Positions 15,929 through 26,137 are shown, counted from the stretch's first letter. The stretch: 64,000 nucleotides of DNA from Nocardia sp. alder85J (GCF_020176955.2 NZ_JAIUCZ020000009.1:248001-312000); one strand, 5' to 3'. Translations and numbers: made by a program. The notes: generated by a model from the letters alone, not told the origin.

Positions 15929-17205
15929 CAGAAACCTCTCTGCCGGATCAGGTGGGCGGCACGGTCCAGATCTTCCCGGAAGTCCGGGTGCGCGATGGCG
16001 ATCAGGCGGCGGGTGCGCTCGGCCAGGGACCGGCCGCGCAATTCGGCGGCGCCGAATTCGGTGACGACGATGTCGACATCGCTGCGGGCCGTGGTCACCG
16101 GGCCCGACAGCGTGGCGGTGATGCGGCTGATCGTGCCGCCCTTCGCCGTCGCGGGCAGCGCGATGATGGCATGGCCACCAACGGAATTGGCGCCGGCACG
16201 GACGAAGTCGACCTGACCGCCGGTGCCGCCGAGGTAGGACGAACCGCTCTGCTCGGCGTTCACCTGCCCGGTGAGGTCGACCTCCATCGCGGAGTTGAGG
16301 GTCACCAGATTGTCCAACTGGGCCAGCACCGCCGGATTGTGCGTGTAATCAGTGGTGCACATGCGGATCTCGGGATTGAGATGGGCGAAGTCGTACAGGC
16401 GGCGGGTGCCGATCAGGGCCCCGGTGATCGAGACGCCGGGGTCGATGCGCTTGCGCGCGTTGGTCACCACCCCGGCCTCGGCCAGTTCGACCAGGCCGTC
16501 GCCGATCATGCCGGAATGCACACCCAGGTCCCGGCGGTCGCGCAACTGCCGCAGCAGCGCGTCCGGCACCGCGCCGACGCCGGTCTGCACCACCGCGCCG
16601 TCCTCGATGTAGGCGGCGGCGTATTTCGCGATGGCCGTGTCGGTCTCGCCGATCCGCGCGGCCGGCACCTCCACCGGCGGCCGTGAAACCCGCACCGCGT
16701 AGTCGATCTTCGCGGCGGGCAGCCGCTCGCCCAGGGTGTAGGGCACCTGGTCGTTGATCTCCGCGACCACCACCCGGGCCGAATCGACGGCCGCGAGGAC
16801 GTGATCGCTGATCAGGCCCAGGCTGTGGTTGCCCTCCGCGTCGGCGGGGCTCACCTGCACGAAAGCCACGTCGCAGCCGAGGATTCCGGCCTCGATCATA
16901 GGACCGACCCGGCTCACGTGGCAGGGCACCACCGCGAGCCGGTGCTCCTTCGCCACCGCGCGCAGGGTGCCGATCGCCCCCATGCTCGACAGTGCGAAAC
17001 TGTCGGTGGCGGCGGGGGTGAACACCCCGGAGAAGCTGGTCGCCACGAAGACCGACAGGTCACCGATATCGCGGCCCTGCGCGATCAGCGCCTCCAGCAG
17101 TGTGGTCGGCTCACCGCACGCCTGGCCGACCACGATGCGATCGCCGGGACGGATGAAATCCGCCAGCTCCCAGCCGGTTTCGGGTAACAGGGTCGGTGCG
17201 CTCAT
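15928..17205 (-). CDS. acetyl-CoA hydrolase/transferase-family CoA transferase
   Basis: A 425-aa family-I CoA transferase of the acetyl-CoA hydrolase / 4-hydroxybutyrate CoA transferase type. Motifs: GVGAVPDALL, the catalytic Glu in NSAMEVDLTGQVNAEQ and the C-terminal TEFGAAELRGRSL. It moves CoA between carboxylic acids through a glutamyl-CoA intermediate. The ATG at 17205 overlaps the stop of the CaiB-type gene; the upstream open frame belongs to that gene. Both CoA-transfer enzymes in one operon suggest activation and salvage of acid intermediates. Confidence 0.9.
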   Translation of the reverse strand: MSAPTLLPETGWELADFIRPGDRIVVGQACGEPTTLLEALIAQGRDIGDLSVFVATSFSGVFTPAATDSFALSSMGAIGTLRAVAKEHRLAVVPCHVSRVGPMIEAGILGCDVAFVQVSPADAEGNHSLGLISDHVLAAVDSARVVVAEINDQVPYTLGERLPAAKIDYAVRVSRPPVEVPAARIGETDTAIAKYAAAYIEDGAVVQTGVGAVPDALLRQLRDRRDLGVHSGMIGDGLVELAEAGVVTNARKRIDPGVSITGALIGTRRLYDFAHLNPEIRMCTTDYTHNPAVLAQLDNLVTLNSAMEVDLTGQVNAEQSGSSYLGGTGGQVDFVRAGANSVGGHAIIALPATAKGGTISRITATLSGPVTTARSDVDIVVTEFGAAELRGRSLAERTRRLIAIAHPDFREDLDRAAHLIRQRGF

Positions 17206-18341
17206 CGCGGCTCCCAGCCGTCGGCGATCTCCGCGGTGTGCTCGCCGAGCCGTGGCGCGGGCCCGGCGACCCGGCCCGGAGTGCGGGAGAACCAGGTCGG
17301 CGGGCCCGGGAACCGGACCGGTCCCTGTGGGCTGTCGACGGTCTGGAAGAAGCCCACGGCGTTCAGGTGCGGATCCTCGAACAGATCGTCCAGGCTGCGC
17401 ACCGGCGCGGCCGGAATGTCCAGTGAGCGCAGCAGGTCCAGCCACTGCTGGGTGGTGCGCTCGGCGAACGTCTCGCCCAGCAGCGCGTAGACGGTGTCGA
17501 TCTGCCGGGCCCGCTGTTCCAGGGTCGCGAACTGCGGTCCGGCCCAGGCGGGTTTCACCGCCTCGACGAACGCGGTCCACTGCTTGTCGTTGTAGACCAG
17601 CGCCGAGATGTGACCGTCCTTGGTGGCGTACGGTTTCCGGTTCGGCGCCAGCGCGCGCGGATAGCCGGCGGGCGCCAGCGGCGGGCTGAACATGGCCCCG
17701 TTGGCGTGCTCGACCAGCATGAACGAGGCCATGGTCTCGAACATGGCGATCTCGACCTCCTGGCCTTCGCCGGTGCGTTCGCGGTGGAACAACGCCATCG
17801 TGGTGGCGTACAGGGCGGTCAGCCCGGCCACCTTGTCGGCCATGATGGTGCCGACATAGCTGGTCTGCCCGGTCAATTGGCCCTGCACGTACGGCAGGCC
17901 GCTCTCGGCCTGGATGGTGTCGTCGTAGGCGGTGCGGTTCGCGTCCGGGCCGCGCCGGCCGTAGCCGTAGCAATTGGTGTAGACGACAGCGGGATTGATC
18001 GCCGACACCGCCGGATAGTCGAAGCCCAGATCGGCGATCGCCTTGGCGCGCATGGAGTGGATGAAGACATCCGCGCCGGCGATCAGCGCGCGCAACGCCT
18101 GCTTGCCCGCCTCGGACCGCAGATCGAGCACCGCGCTGCGCTTGCCCCGGTTCACGTTGACGAAGACGCCGCCGAGCCCGGGTTCCGGCCCGACGGAGAT
18201 GTAGCGGGTGTTGTCGCCGGCCGGCGGCTCGATCTTGATCACGTCCGCACCCATGTCGGCCATGATCTGTGTGCAGTACGGGCCCATCACCATGGCGGTG
18301 AGATCGACCACCCGTACCCCGGACAGTGGCCCCTGTGTCAT
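17202..18341 (-). CDS. CaiB/BaiF (family III) CoA transferase
   Basis: A 379-aa family-III CoA transferase: N-terminal VRVVDLTAMVMGPYCTQIMADMG split motif, catalytic Asp in AYDDTIQAESGL, and HRERTGEGQEVEIAM. It activates an organic acid with CoA from a donor such as succinyl-CoA. It starts the minus-strand operon and diverges from the CoA ligase gene; the space between holds two copies of an 18-bp operator-like sequence. ATG 18341 has an AGGGG site about 9 nt upstream. Confidence 0.92.
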   Translation of the reverse strand: MTQGPLSGVRVVDLTAMVMGPYCTQIMADMGADVIKIEPPAGDNTRYISVGPEPGLGGVFVNVNRGKRSAVLDLRSEAGKQALRALIAGADVFIHSMRAKAIADLGFDYPAVSAINPAVVYTNCYGYGRRGPDANRTAYDDTIQAESGLPYVQGQLTGQTSYVGTIMADKVAGLTALYATTMALFHRERTGEGQEVEIAMFETMASFMLVEHANGAMFSPPLAPAGYPRALAPNRKPYATKDGHISALVYNDKQWTAFVEAVKPAWAGPQFATLEQRARQIDTVYALLGETFAERTTQQWLDLLRSLDIPAAPVRSLDDLFEDPHLNAVGFFQTVDSPQGPVRFPGPPTWFSRTPGRVAGPAPRLGEHTAEIADGWEPR

Positions 18342-18379
18342 TCGCGCCAGCCCCTCGTCACACCGACCTCCTATCCAAT

Positions 18380-18426
18380 GAATCTTTGCAAGGATAGATC
18401 AAAAGAGTGAATCTTTGTAAGGATAG
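18380..18426. promoter_or_regulatory. two 18-bp direct-repeat operators in a divergent promoter
   Basis: GAATCTTTGCAAGGATAG (18380-18397) recurs with one change at 18409-18426, starts 29 nt apart. Each contains a near-palindrome ATCtTTGCAAgGAT (12 of 14). Placement between two operons suggests a repressor controlling both. No regulator gene is adjacent. Confidence 0.7.
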
Positions 18427-18442
18427 TGATATCAAGGTTGCC

Positions 18443-19993
18443 GTGGAGAGCTTCACCGATCCGGGCGACCCCGGCCAGGCCATCACCCTCCCCCCATCGA
18501 TCGCCGCCGTCCTGGACACCGCGCTCGCGCGACGCCCCGACGCCCCGGCGATCGAGGCGGCCTCCGGGATCTGGACCTACGCCCAGCTGGACGAACAGGC
18601 CGGCCGCGCGGCGGGCGTGCTGTGGGCGCTGGGTGTCCGGCCCGGCGACCGGGTGGCGGCCTGCCTGCCCAACGATCTGGACATCGTCGCCGCGTTCCAC
18701 GGCACGCAGCGCATCGGCGCGGTGTGGGCCGGGATCGGCGAGGCGCTGTCGGTGGCCGAACAGCAGCAGTTGCACGACACCATCGAGCCGGCCGTGGTCC
18801 TGGGCGGCCCGCGCTGCCTGCTGACCGGGCCCGCGGTGGTCGGGCTCGACCGCTGGACCGCCCTGCTGGAGGCCGCGCCGCCCGCGCCCGCGGTGGTCAC
18901 CGATCTCGACGCGCCTGCCGGAATCGCCTTCACCAGTGGCACGTCCGGCGCCCCGAAGGCCGTCGTGCACAGCCAGCGCAACATGCTGCTGCCGGGCGCG
19001 GTGCTGGTGGCGACCCGGGGCTGGGGCCCGGAACTGCGCAAGGGCGACAGCTTCCCGCTCACCATCCTCAACCTGATCGTGCTGTCCACCCTGCTGACCG
19101 CGCAGGCGTGCGGCTGTGCGGTGATCATGAACCGCCGGGACGTGGACGGTGTCGCCGAATGGCTCACCGGCCGCCGGGTCACGGTGTGGAACGGCGCCCC
19201 AGCCCAGGTCTACGACCTCGCGCAACGACCACAGCTGGACCTGGGCACCCTGCGCGAGGTGTGGAGCGGCGGCGCGGACACCTCCGACGCGCTGCGCCGG
19301 GCCTTCGCCGACGCGCACGGGCTGGTGCCACGATCGACCTACGGGCTGACCGAGGCGCCGACGGTCGTCGCGATCGATCCGCCGGGGGAGATCTGGCATC
19401 CGGGCACCAGCGGACAGGTGCTGCCGCAGTTCGACGTCGCCGCCCACGACGACGAGGGTAATCGGCTCGCGCCGGGTGAACTCGGCGAATTGTGGATCAC
19501 CGCAGCGACTTCCGGGCCCTACGCGAACCTGTGGCGGCCGCTGCTCGGCTACTGGGCCGACGGTGGCGTGCGGCCCGCCGAGCCCGGCCCGACCAAGACC
19601 GGCGACATCGGCACGGTCGACGCCGACGGCTGGCTGTCGGTGCTGGACCGCAAGAAGCTGGTCATCATCCGCGGCGGCGCGAACGTGTATCCGCTGGAGG
19701 TGGAACGGATCATCGCCGGCCATCCGGACGTGAGCAAGGTGGCCGTGTACGGGACCCCGGACGACCGGCTCGGTCAGCGTGTCGCGGCGGTCGTCGAAAG
19801 TACCTCGCCCACTGTCGATTTCGAGGCACTCGCCGACCTGTGCCGCCGCGAACTGGCCGGATACAAGGTGCCGGACCACTGGTCGCGGGTCGACGCGCTG
19901 CCGGTGAACGCGATGGGGAAGGTGGTGCGTCCCGGCCTGCCCGAATTCGTGGCCGCCCACGGCATCACCGAAACCACTGGAGGACACCGATGA
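18443..19993 (+). CDS. AMP-dependent acyl-CoA synthetase/ligase
   Basis: A 516-aa ANL-family ligase. It has the phosphate loop FTSGTSGAPKAVVHS, STYGLTEAP, the hinge and catalytic C-terminal domain with DRKKLVIIRGGANVYP and a Lys near NAMGKVVRP. It forms an acyl-adenylate, then a CoA thioester. GTG 18443 is preferred because the frame upstream (to GTG 18407) is made of operator sequence. It overlaps the next SDR by 4 nt. Substrate unknown; a medium or aromatic/alicyclic acid fits the cluster. Confidence 0.88.
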   Translation: MESFTDPGDPGQAITLPPSIAAVLDTALARRPDAPAIEAASGIWTYAQLDEQAGRAAGVLWALGVRPGDRVAACLPNDLDIVAAFHGTQRIGAVWAGIGEALSVAEQQQLHDTIEPAVVLGGPRCLLTGPAVVGLDRWTALLEAAPPAPAVVTDLDAPAGIAFTSGTSGAPKAVVHSQRNMLLPGAVLVATRGWGPELRKGDSFPLTILNLIVLSTLLTAQACGCAVIMNRRDVDGVAEWLTGRRVTVWNGAPAQVYDLAQRPQLDLGTLREVWSGGADTSDALRRAFADAHGLVPRSTYGLTEAPTVVAIDPPGEIWHPGTSGQVLPQFDVAAHDDEGNRLAPGELGELWITAATSGPYANLWRPLLGYWADGGVRPAEPGPTKTGDIGTVDADGWLSVLDRKKLVIIRGGANVYPLEVERIIAGHPDVSKVAVYGTPDDRLGQRVAAVVESTSPTVDFEALADLCRRELAGYKVPDHWSRVDALPVNAMGKVVRPGLPEFVAAHGITETTGGHR

Positions 19994-20757
19994 CCGACAC
20001 CGCCGCGCGCCTGTTCGGCCTCCAGAGCCGGGTGGCGATCGTGACCGGCGCTTCCTCGGGCCTGGGCGCCGCGACCGCCGCGACACTCGCGGGTCTCGGC
20101 GCTCGGGTCGCGGTCGTGGCCCGGCGCAAGGAACGCCTGATGGAACTGGCTGCTCGGATCGACGGCCTCGCCGTCGCGTGCGATCTGTCGAACCTCGACA
20201 GCGTGGCCACGGTCGTGGCGGAAGTCGCCGAAACCCTCGGCCCTCCGGAGATTCTCGTCAACGCCGCCGGAAACCGCTTCTCCGACGAGCGCGCCGAATC
20301 CGAGCGCCTCGAGGACATCCAGGCCACCATCGACCTGAACCTGCTGGCCCCGTTCCGCCTGGCGCAGGCGGCCTTTCCGCACATGCGCGACCTCGGCCGC
20401 GGCAGCATCGTGAACGTATCGTCGATCAGCGGCCACGTCGGCGTCCCCGGTATCCCGCAAGCCTCTTATGCCGCAAGCAAATTGGGCCTGTCCGGCCTGA
20501 CCGCGGAGCTGGCCGTGCAATGGGCCCGGCACGGCGTCCGGGTGAACACCGTCGCCCCGGGCTTCTTCCGCAGCGAGATCACCGGCGACTTCTACGACAG
20601 CGAACGCGGCGGCGACTGGCTACGCCGCAACACCCCGCTGCCGATCGAGGGGACCGCCGACGACATCACCGGCGCGATCGCCTGGCTGGCCGGTGACGCC
20701 GCCCGCTATGTGACGGGGCAGACCATCGTGGTGGACGGCGGGTGGACCGCCCGCTGA
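19990..20757 (+). CDS. short-chain dehydrogenase/reductase (paralogue)
   Basis: A 255-aa classical SDR with TGASSGLG, NAAG, VSSISG and YAASK, ending VVDGGWTAR. It is closely related to the SDR at 8657-9436, most strongly from the mid-protein to the C-terminus; the N-terminal third has diverged more. The ATG overlaps the ligase stop. Either the two clusters process related intermediates, or one cluster arose by duplication. Confidence 0.88.
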   Translation: MTDTAARLFGLQSRVAIVTGASSGLGAATAATLAGLGARVAVVARRKERLMELAARIDGLAVACDLSNLDSVATVVAEVAETLGPPEILVNAAGNRFSDERAESERLEDIQATIDLNLLAPFRLAQAAFPHMRDLGRGSIVNVSSISGHVGVPGIPQASYAASKLGLSGLTAELAVQWARHGVRVNTVAPGFFRSEITGDFYDSERGGDWLRRNTPLPIEGTADDITGAIAWLAGDAARYVTGQTIVVDGGWTAR

Positions 20758-20857
20758 GCCGGCTCGAGCTTCGGACTGTGCGCGTCGCGCCGGTCTGTCG
20801 GCCGCCCAGGGAGGTTCGACCTCCGGCTCGATCGGGGATTCGGCAGACTGGTCGGCG

Positions 20858-23470
20858 ATGAAACTGCCCGAACTTCCCGACCTCCCGGTGCGTCCGGTCC
20901 TCGGCGATGTCGCCGCGGCGCTGACCGCCGCGGGCACGGCGGTGCTGGTCGCGCCACCTGGAACCGGCAAGACGACGCTGGTGCCGCTGGCGCTGGCCGC
21001 GCAGACCGGCGGCAAGGTCGTGGTGGCGGAGCCCCGGCGACTGGCCGCCCGTGCGGCCGCCGCGCGGATGGCCGCGTTGCTGGGGGAGCAGGTGGGGGAG
21101 ACGGTCGGCTACTCGGTGCGCGGTGATCGCCGGGCCGGGCCGCGGACCCGCATCGAGGTGGTCACCTCGGGCCTGCTGGTCCGGCGGTTGCAGGGTGATC
21201 CGGAACTGGCCGGGGTGGACGTGGTGATGCTCGACGAATGCCACGAGCGGCACCTGGACGCGGACCTGTTGCTGGCGCTGTTGCTCGACGCCCGCGACGG
21301 GCTGCGGCCGGACCTGCGCGTGCTGGCGACCTCCGCGACCGTCGCGGCGGACCGGCTCGCGACCCTGCTCGGCGACCCGGCCCCGGTGATCGAGGCCCAC
21401 GGCCGCACCTACCCGGTGCAGATCGCCTACACCCCGGCCCTGCCCCGCGAGCGATTCGAGGCCCAGGTCGCGCGGGCCACCCGGGCCGCCCTCGCGGAAT
21501 CGGCGGGCGACGTGCTGGTGTTCCTGCCGGGTGCGGCCGAGATCCGCAGAGTCACAGCACAATTGGCCGGAATCGGCGAGGTGGACATATTCCCCCTGCA
21601 CGGCCGGCTGTCCACCGCCGCCCAGGACACCGCTCTGCGCGCCGGATCACGCCGGCGAGTGGTGCTGTCGACCGCCGTCGCCGAATCCAGCCTCACCGTG
21701 CCCGGAGTACGGGCCGTCGTGGACGGCGGCCTCGCCCGCGTCCCCCGGATCGACCACCGCCGCGGCCTCGGCGGCCTCGCCACCGTCCGCGTCTCGGCCG
21801 CCGTCGCCGAACAACGCGCCGGCCGCGCCGGACGCGAAGGACCGGGCCGGGCCTGGCGCTGCTGGCCGGAGAACGAACACGCCACCCTCCCCGCCTATCC
21901 CGAACCGGAGATCCGCACCGCCGACCTCACCCGCCTGGCCCTGGAACTGGCCTGCTGGGGCACCCCCGACGGCAGCGCCCTGTCCTGGTGGGACCCGCCA
22001 CCACCCGGCGCCCTCGCCGCCGGCCGCGCGGTCCTCACCGCCCTCGGTGCCCTGCACGACGGCGAGGTCACCACCCGAGGCCGCCGCATGGCCACCCTCG
22101 GCCTGCACCCCCGCCACGCCCGCGCCCTCCTCGACGGCGCCGCCGAGATCGGCCCGCGCGCCGCCGCCGAAGTGGTCGCCGTCCTGGACGACGACACCCT
22201 CCTCCCCGGCATCGACCTGATCACCGGCCTGCGCACCCTCCGCACCGACCGCCCCGACCGCTGGCGCCGTGAGGTCCAGCGCCTCACCCGCCTGCTCGAC
22301 GACCGCCCCGCCCGCGGCCGTCGCGGCGATGCACAGGCCGGAGTGCCGGATTCATCGGTCGAGCAGTCGTCGGGAGCGGCGAATTCGGCGAGCACGCCGA
22401 GCAATTCGCTCGGCACGCGGACCGGTGGCATGGCGCGCTCGAATCCCGAAGCAGTGCAACCCGGCCCATCCGGCGGACGACCGGCGTCCGATGGTCCTGG
22501 TGGCGGAGATCCCGCGCTGATCGTGGCGCTGGCCCACCCCGAGCGGCTGGCCCGCAGGCGTACACCCGGCTCGGCGAGTTATCTCATGGCCGGAGGTACC
22601 GCTGTCACCCTGCCGCCGGGATCCGGCCTCGGCGACGCGGAGTGGCTCGCGGTGGCGGTGGCCGACCGGGATCCGGGCATGGCGGAGGGGCGAATCCGGC
22701 TTGCCGCCGTCGCCGACGAGCAGCTGGCCCGCCGTGCCGCGGCGGCGCTGCTCGTCACCGGCGACGAGATCGAGTGGGCCGACGGTGACGTGATGGCCCG
22801 GCGCATCACGCGACTTGGTGCGATCACGTTGTCCGACAAGCTATTACGGGCGCCAGATATCGGCGCGGTGGCGGCGGCCGTGCGCCGCGGACTGCGCGCC
22901 GAAGGACTCGGTGTGCTGCGCTGGAGCGAGGACGCGACCACACTGCGTCACCGCCTGGACTTCCTGCACCGCACCCTGGGCGACCCCTGGCCCGCGGTGG
23001 ACGACGAGTCGCTGCTCACCGACGAGACCTGGCTCGCACCGGAACTCGCGACCGCCCGCCGCCGCGCCGACCTGCGACGCATCGACGCCGGCCAGGCACT
23101 ACGCCGCCTACTGCCCTGGCCGGCGGCGGCCCGCCTGGACGAACTCGCGCCCGAACGCCTGGAAGTGCCCTCCGGCAGCCGAATCCGCCTCGACTACACC
23201 ACCGACCCGCCGGTCCTCGCGGTCAAGGTCCAGGAGATCTTCGGCTGGACCGAAACACCCCGCCTCGCCGAAGGCCGCATCACCCCGGTCCTGCACCTGC
23301 TCTCCCCGGCCCGACGCCCGGTCGCGGTCACCGCCGACCTCCCGTCCTTCTGGCGCACCGGCTGGCCCCAGGTCCGCGCCGACCTCCGCGGCCGCTACCC
23401 GAAACACGCCTGGCCGGAGGACCCCACCACCGTCCCCGCCCATCGAGGCACTGCTCGCAACGCCCGGTGA
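20858..23470 (+). CDS. hrpB: ATP-dependent helicase HrpB
   Basis: An 870-aa DEAH-family RNA-type helicase. Walker A PPGTGKTTL, motif II DECHERH, motif III TSAT, motif VI EQRAGRAGREGPGRAW, then the HA2-like and HrpB-specific C-terminal regions ending near the SFWRTGWPQVRADLRGRYPKH motif that is typical of HrpB. Length is near the usual 800-850. Residues about 488-552 form a Ser/Pro/Gly-rich low-complexity insertion between the HA2-type domain and the C-terminal half. The role is probably in RNA metabolism; it is not part of the adjacent catabolic operon. Confidence 0.93.
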   Translation: MKLPELPDLPVRPVLGDVAAALTAAGTAVLVAPPGTGKTTLVPLALAAQTGGKVVVAEPRRLAARAAAARMAALLGEQVGETVGYSVRGDRRAGPRTRIEVVTSGLLVRRLQGDPELAGVDVVMLDECHERHLDADLLLALLLDARDGLRPDLRVLATSATVAADRLATLLGDPAPVIEAHGRTYPVQIAYTPALPRERFEAQVARATRAALAESAGDVLVFLPGAAEIRRVTAQLAGIGEVDIFPLHGRLSTAAQDTALRAGSRRRVVLSTAVAESSLTVPGVRAVVDGGLARVPRIDHRRGLGGLATVRVSAAVAEQRAGRAGREGPGRAWRCWPENEHATLPAYPEPEIRTADLTRLALELACWGTPDGSALSWWDPPPPGALAAGRAVLTALGALHDGEVTTRGRRMATLGLHPRHARALLDGAAEIGPRAAAEVVAVLDDDTLLPGIDLITGLRTLRTDRPDRWRREVQRLTRLLDDRPARGRRGDAQAGVPDSSVEQSSGAANSASTPSNSLGTRTGGMARSNPEAVQPGPSGGRPASDGPGGGDPALIVALAHPERLARRRTPGSASYLMAGGTAVTLPPGSGLGDAEWLAVAVADRDPGMAEGRIRLAAVADEQLARRAAAALLVTGDEIEWADGDVMARRITRLGAITLSDKLLRAPDIGAVAAAVRRGLRAEGLGVLRWSEDATTLRHRLDFLHRTLGDPWPAVDDESLLTDETWLAPELATARRRADLRRIDAGQALRRLLPWPAAARLDELAPERLEVPSGSRIRLDYTTDPPVLAVKVQEIFGWTETPRLAEGRITPVLHLLSPARRPVAVTADLPSFWRTGWPQVRADLRGRYPKHAWPEDPTTVPAHRGTARNAR

Positions 23471-23508
23471 CGAACGCCGAGTGGTCGGTGAGTGCAGCCG
23501 GAATCAGC

Positions 23509-23539
23509 CCGGTCAGCCCATGACCTCCGCCCCGGTCGG
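23509..23539. repeat. 31-bp direct repeat, left copy
   Basis: Perfect copy of 24230-24260. The sequence matches the last codons and stop of the DUF779 gene (…PTGAEVMG), here stranded next to hrpB with no gene attached. It marks the left edge of the toxin-antitoxin cassette. Confidence 0.9.
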
Positions 23540-23559
23540 GATGCGGACGCCGTGATGTC

Positions 23560-23591
23560 GTACTCGATCACGTACGGGACAGTGCTATCCT
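23560..23591 (+). promoter_or_regulatory. toxin-antitoxin promoter and probable operator
   Basis: An imperfect palindrome GTACtCGATCaCGTAC (23560-23575, 12 of 16) is followed by TATCCT (23586-23591) as the -10 box. The transcript would have a short leader with GGGAGGT before the antitoxin ATG. Antitoxin/toxin complexes of this family commonly bind such sites. Confidence 0.5.
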
Positions 23592-23620
23592 GGTCGAAGT
23601 TCGACTGGGAGGTCATCACC

Positions 23621-23899
23621 ATGCGCGCAATGCACGCCAGCGAGGCCCGTGCCAACTTTGCTGCTGTTCTGGATGCGGCCACCGAGGACAGTGATGAGGT
23701 GATCATCACTCGCAGTGGTGGCAAGGAAGCGGCAGTGGTCGTCAGCCTGCGTGAGTGGGAGGCGATGAAGGAGACCGCCTACCTGCTGTCTCATCCCGCA
23801 AACGCGGCTTGGCTGGCCAGAGGGATTGCCGAGGCCGAGGCGGGGCGGGTACAGCCCCGCGAACTCGTCGATGTCGATGACGAGGGCACCGAAGAGTGA
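23621..23899 (+). CDS. YefM/Phd-family antitoxin
   Basis: A 92-aa antitoxin with the Phd/YefM DNA-binding N-terminus (MHASEARANFAAVLDAA, then EVIITRSGGKEAAVVVSL) and an acidic C-terminal tail that would wrap the toxin. ATG 23621 follows GGGAGGT by 7 nt; an ATG three codons later is also possible. Its stop overlaps the toxin GTG (GTGA), the usual coupling that keeps antitoxin in excess. Likely represses its own promoter together with the toxin. Confidence 0.93.
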   Translation: MRAMHASEARANFAAVLDAATEDSDEVIITRSGGKEAAVVVSLREWEAMKETAYLLSHPANAAWLARGIAEAEAGRVQPRELVDVDDEGTEE

Positions 23900-24162
23900 C
23901 ACGCAAACTCACGTTCACCGATACCGGCTGGACGGACTATGCGGGGTGGCAGCAGGACCGTCAGATGCTGAAGAAGCTGAACCGTTTGATCGACGACATC
24001 CGGCGTCATGGCAATGCGGAGGGCATTGGAAAGCCGGAGCCATTGCGTCAGAACTTGACCGGGTGGTGGTCGAGACGTCTCGATAGTGAACATCGCATCG
24101 TCTATCGTGCCGATGACGAGAGTGTCGTCATCATCGCTTGCCGGGGACACTACGAAAATTGA
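23896..24162 (+). CDS. YoeB-family mRNA interferase toxin
   Basis: An 88-aa Txe/YoeB toxin, a ribosome-dependent endoribonuclease. Catalytic residues align with E. coli YoeB shifted by two: Glu48 (GKPEPL), Arg67 (EHRIVY), His85 and Tyr86 (CRGHYEN). All are present, so it should be active. GTG start within the antitoxin stop. It is followed 5 nt later by a strong hairpin. Codon use is less GC-rich than in flanking genes, in keeping with transfer. Confidence 0.94.
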   Translation: MTRKLTFTDTGWTDYAGWQQDRQMLKKLNRLIDDIRRHGNAEGIGKPEPLRQNLTGWWSRRLDSEHRIVYRADDESVVIIACRGHYEN

Positions 24163-24167
24163 GTCCA

Positions 24168-24203
24168 CTACCCCTGCGCAGTCGAGTTCCAGCGCAGGGG
24201 TAG
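24168..24203 (+). terminator. terminator hairpin after the toxin
   Basis: Perfect 12-bp arms (24168-24179 and 24192-24203) with a 12-nt loop, 5 nt after the toxin stop and before the right-hand 31-bp repeat. Confidence 0.8.
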
Positions 24204-24229
24204 CGAGGCTCTGCCGGTAGCCTGGGGCG

Positions 24230-24260
24230 CCGGTCAGCCCATGACCTCCGCCCCGGTCGG
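24230..24260. repeat. 31-bp direct repeat, right copy
   Basis: The resident copy: it includes the stop codon and last codons of the DUF779 gene. Identical to 23509-23539, with sequence differing immediately on both sides. Confidence 0.9.
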
Positions 24261-24619
24261 TGGTGGGGTCAGCTCGCCGAGTTCGGCGTCGGTGAGCAGG
24301 CGGGAGCGGATCAGGAAGCGGACGCCCTCGGGGGCTTCCAGGGAGAATCCGCTGCCGCGGCCGGGGACCACGTCGACGGTGAGGTGGGTGTGTTTCCAGT
24401 ATTCGAACTGGTCGGCACTCATCCAGAACGGGGTGTCCGAACTCACCGTGCCCAGCAGGACGTCCGCTGCTCCTACCCGGAATTCGTTGCGCGGGTAGCA
24501 CATCGGAGCGCTGCCGTCGCAGCAGCCGCCGGACTGGTGGAACATGACCGGGCCGTGTTGCCCGATCAGGGTGCGCACCAGGGCATCCGCGGCCTCGGTG
24601 AGCTCGACCCGGGTGGGCA

Positions 24620-24620
<1 letters not shown>
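24234..24620 (-). CDS. DUF779 domain protein
   Basis: A 128-aa DUF779 protein. It contains the conserved FHQSGGCCDGSAPMCYP segment, rich in Cys and probably metal-binding, and FWMSADQFEYWKHTHLTVDVV. These proteins are encoded next to aldehyde dehydrogenases (as in acetaldehyde/ExaC-type loci). Here the ATG shares one base with the dehydrogenase stop (TGATG), so the two are translationally coupled. Function is unknown; an accessory role for the dehydrogenase is inferred. Its 3' end is duplicated beyond the toxin cassette. Confidence 0.9.

Positions 24621-26137
<1,517 letters not shown>

Larger units (their letters stand above)
23540..24229 (+). other. toxin-antitoxin cassette between direct repeats
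   Basis: The 690 nt between the two 31-bp repeats contain exactly one transcription unit: promoter/operator, antitoxin, toxin and terminator hairpin. Nothing else lies inside. The structure indicates that the unit was inserted as a block, duplicating 31 bp at the 3' end of the DUF779 gene, or arrived by recombination at that end. No transposase or terminal inverted repeats are seen. Confidence 0.65.

Noticed and set aside
17206..17973. N-terminal extension of the CoA transferase gene
   Set aside because: It overlaps the CaiB-type gene in another frame and has no homology; the true ATG at 17205 overlaps the CaiB-type stop.
23540..24229. Insertion sequence or integron cassette
   Set aside because: No transposase, integrase, terminal inverted repeats or attC-like structure; only the flanking direct repeat is present.
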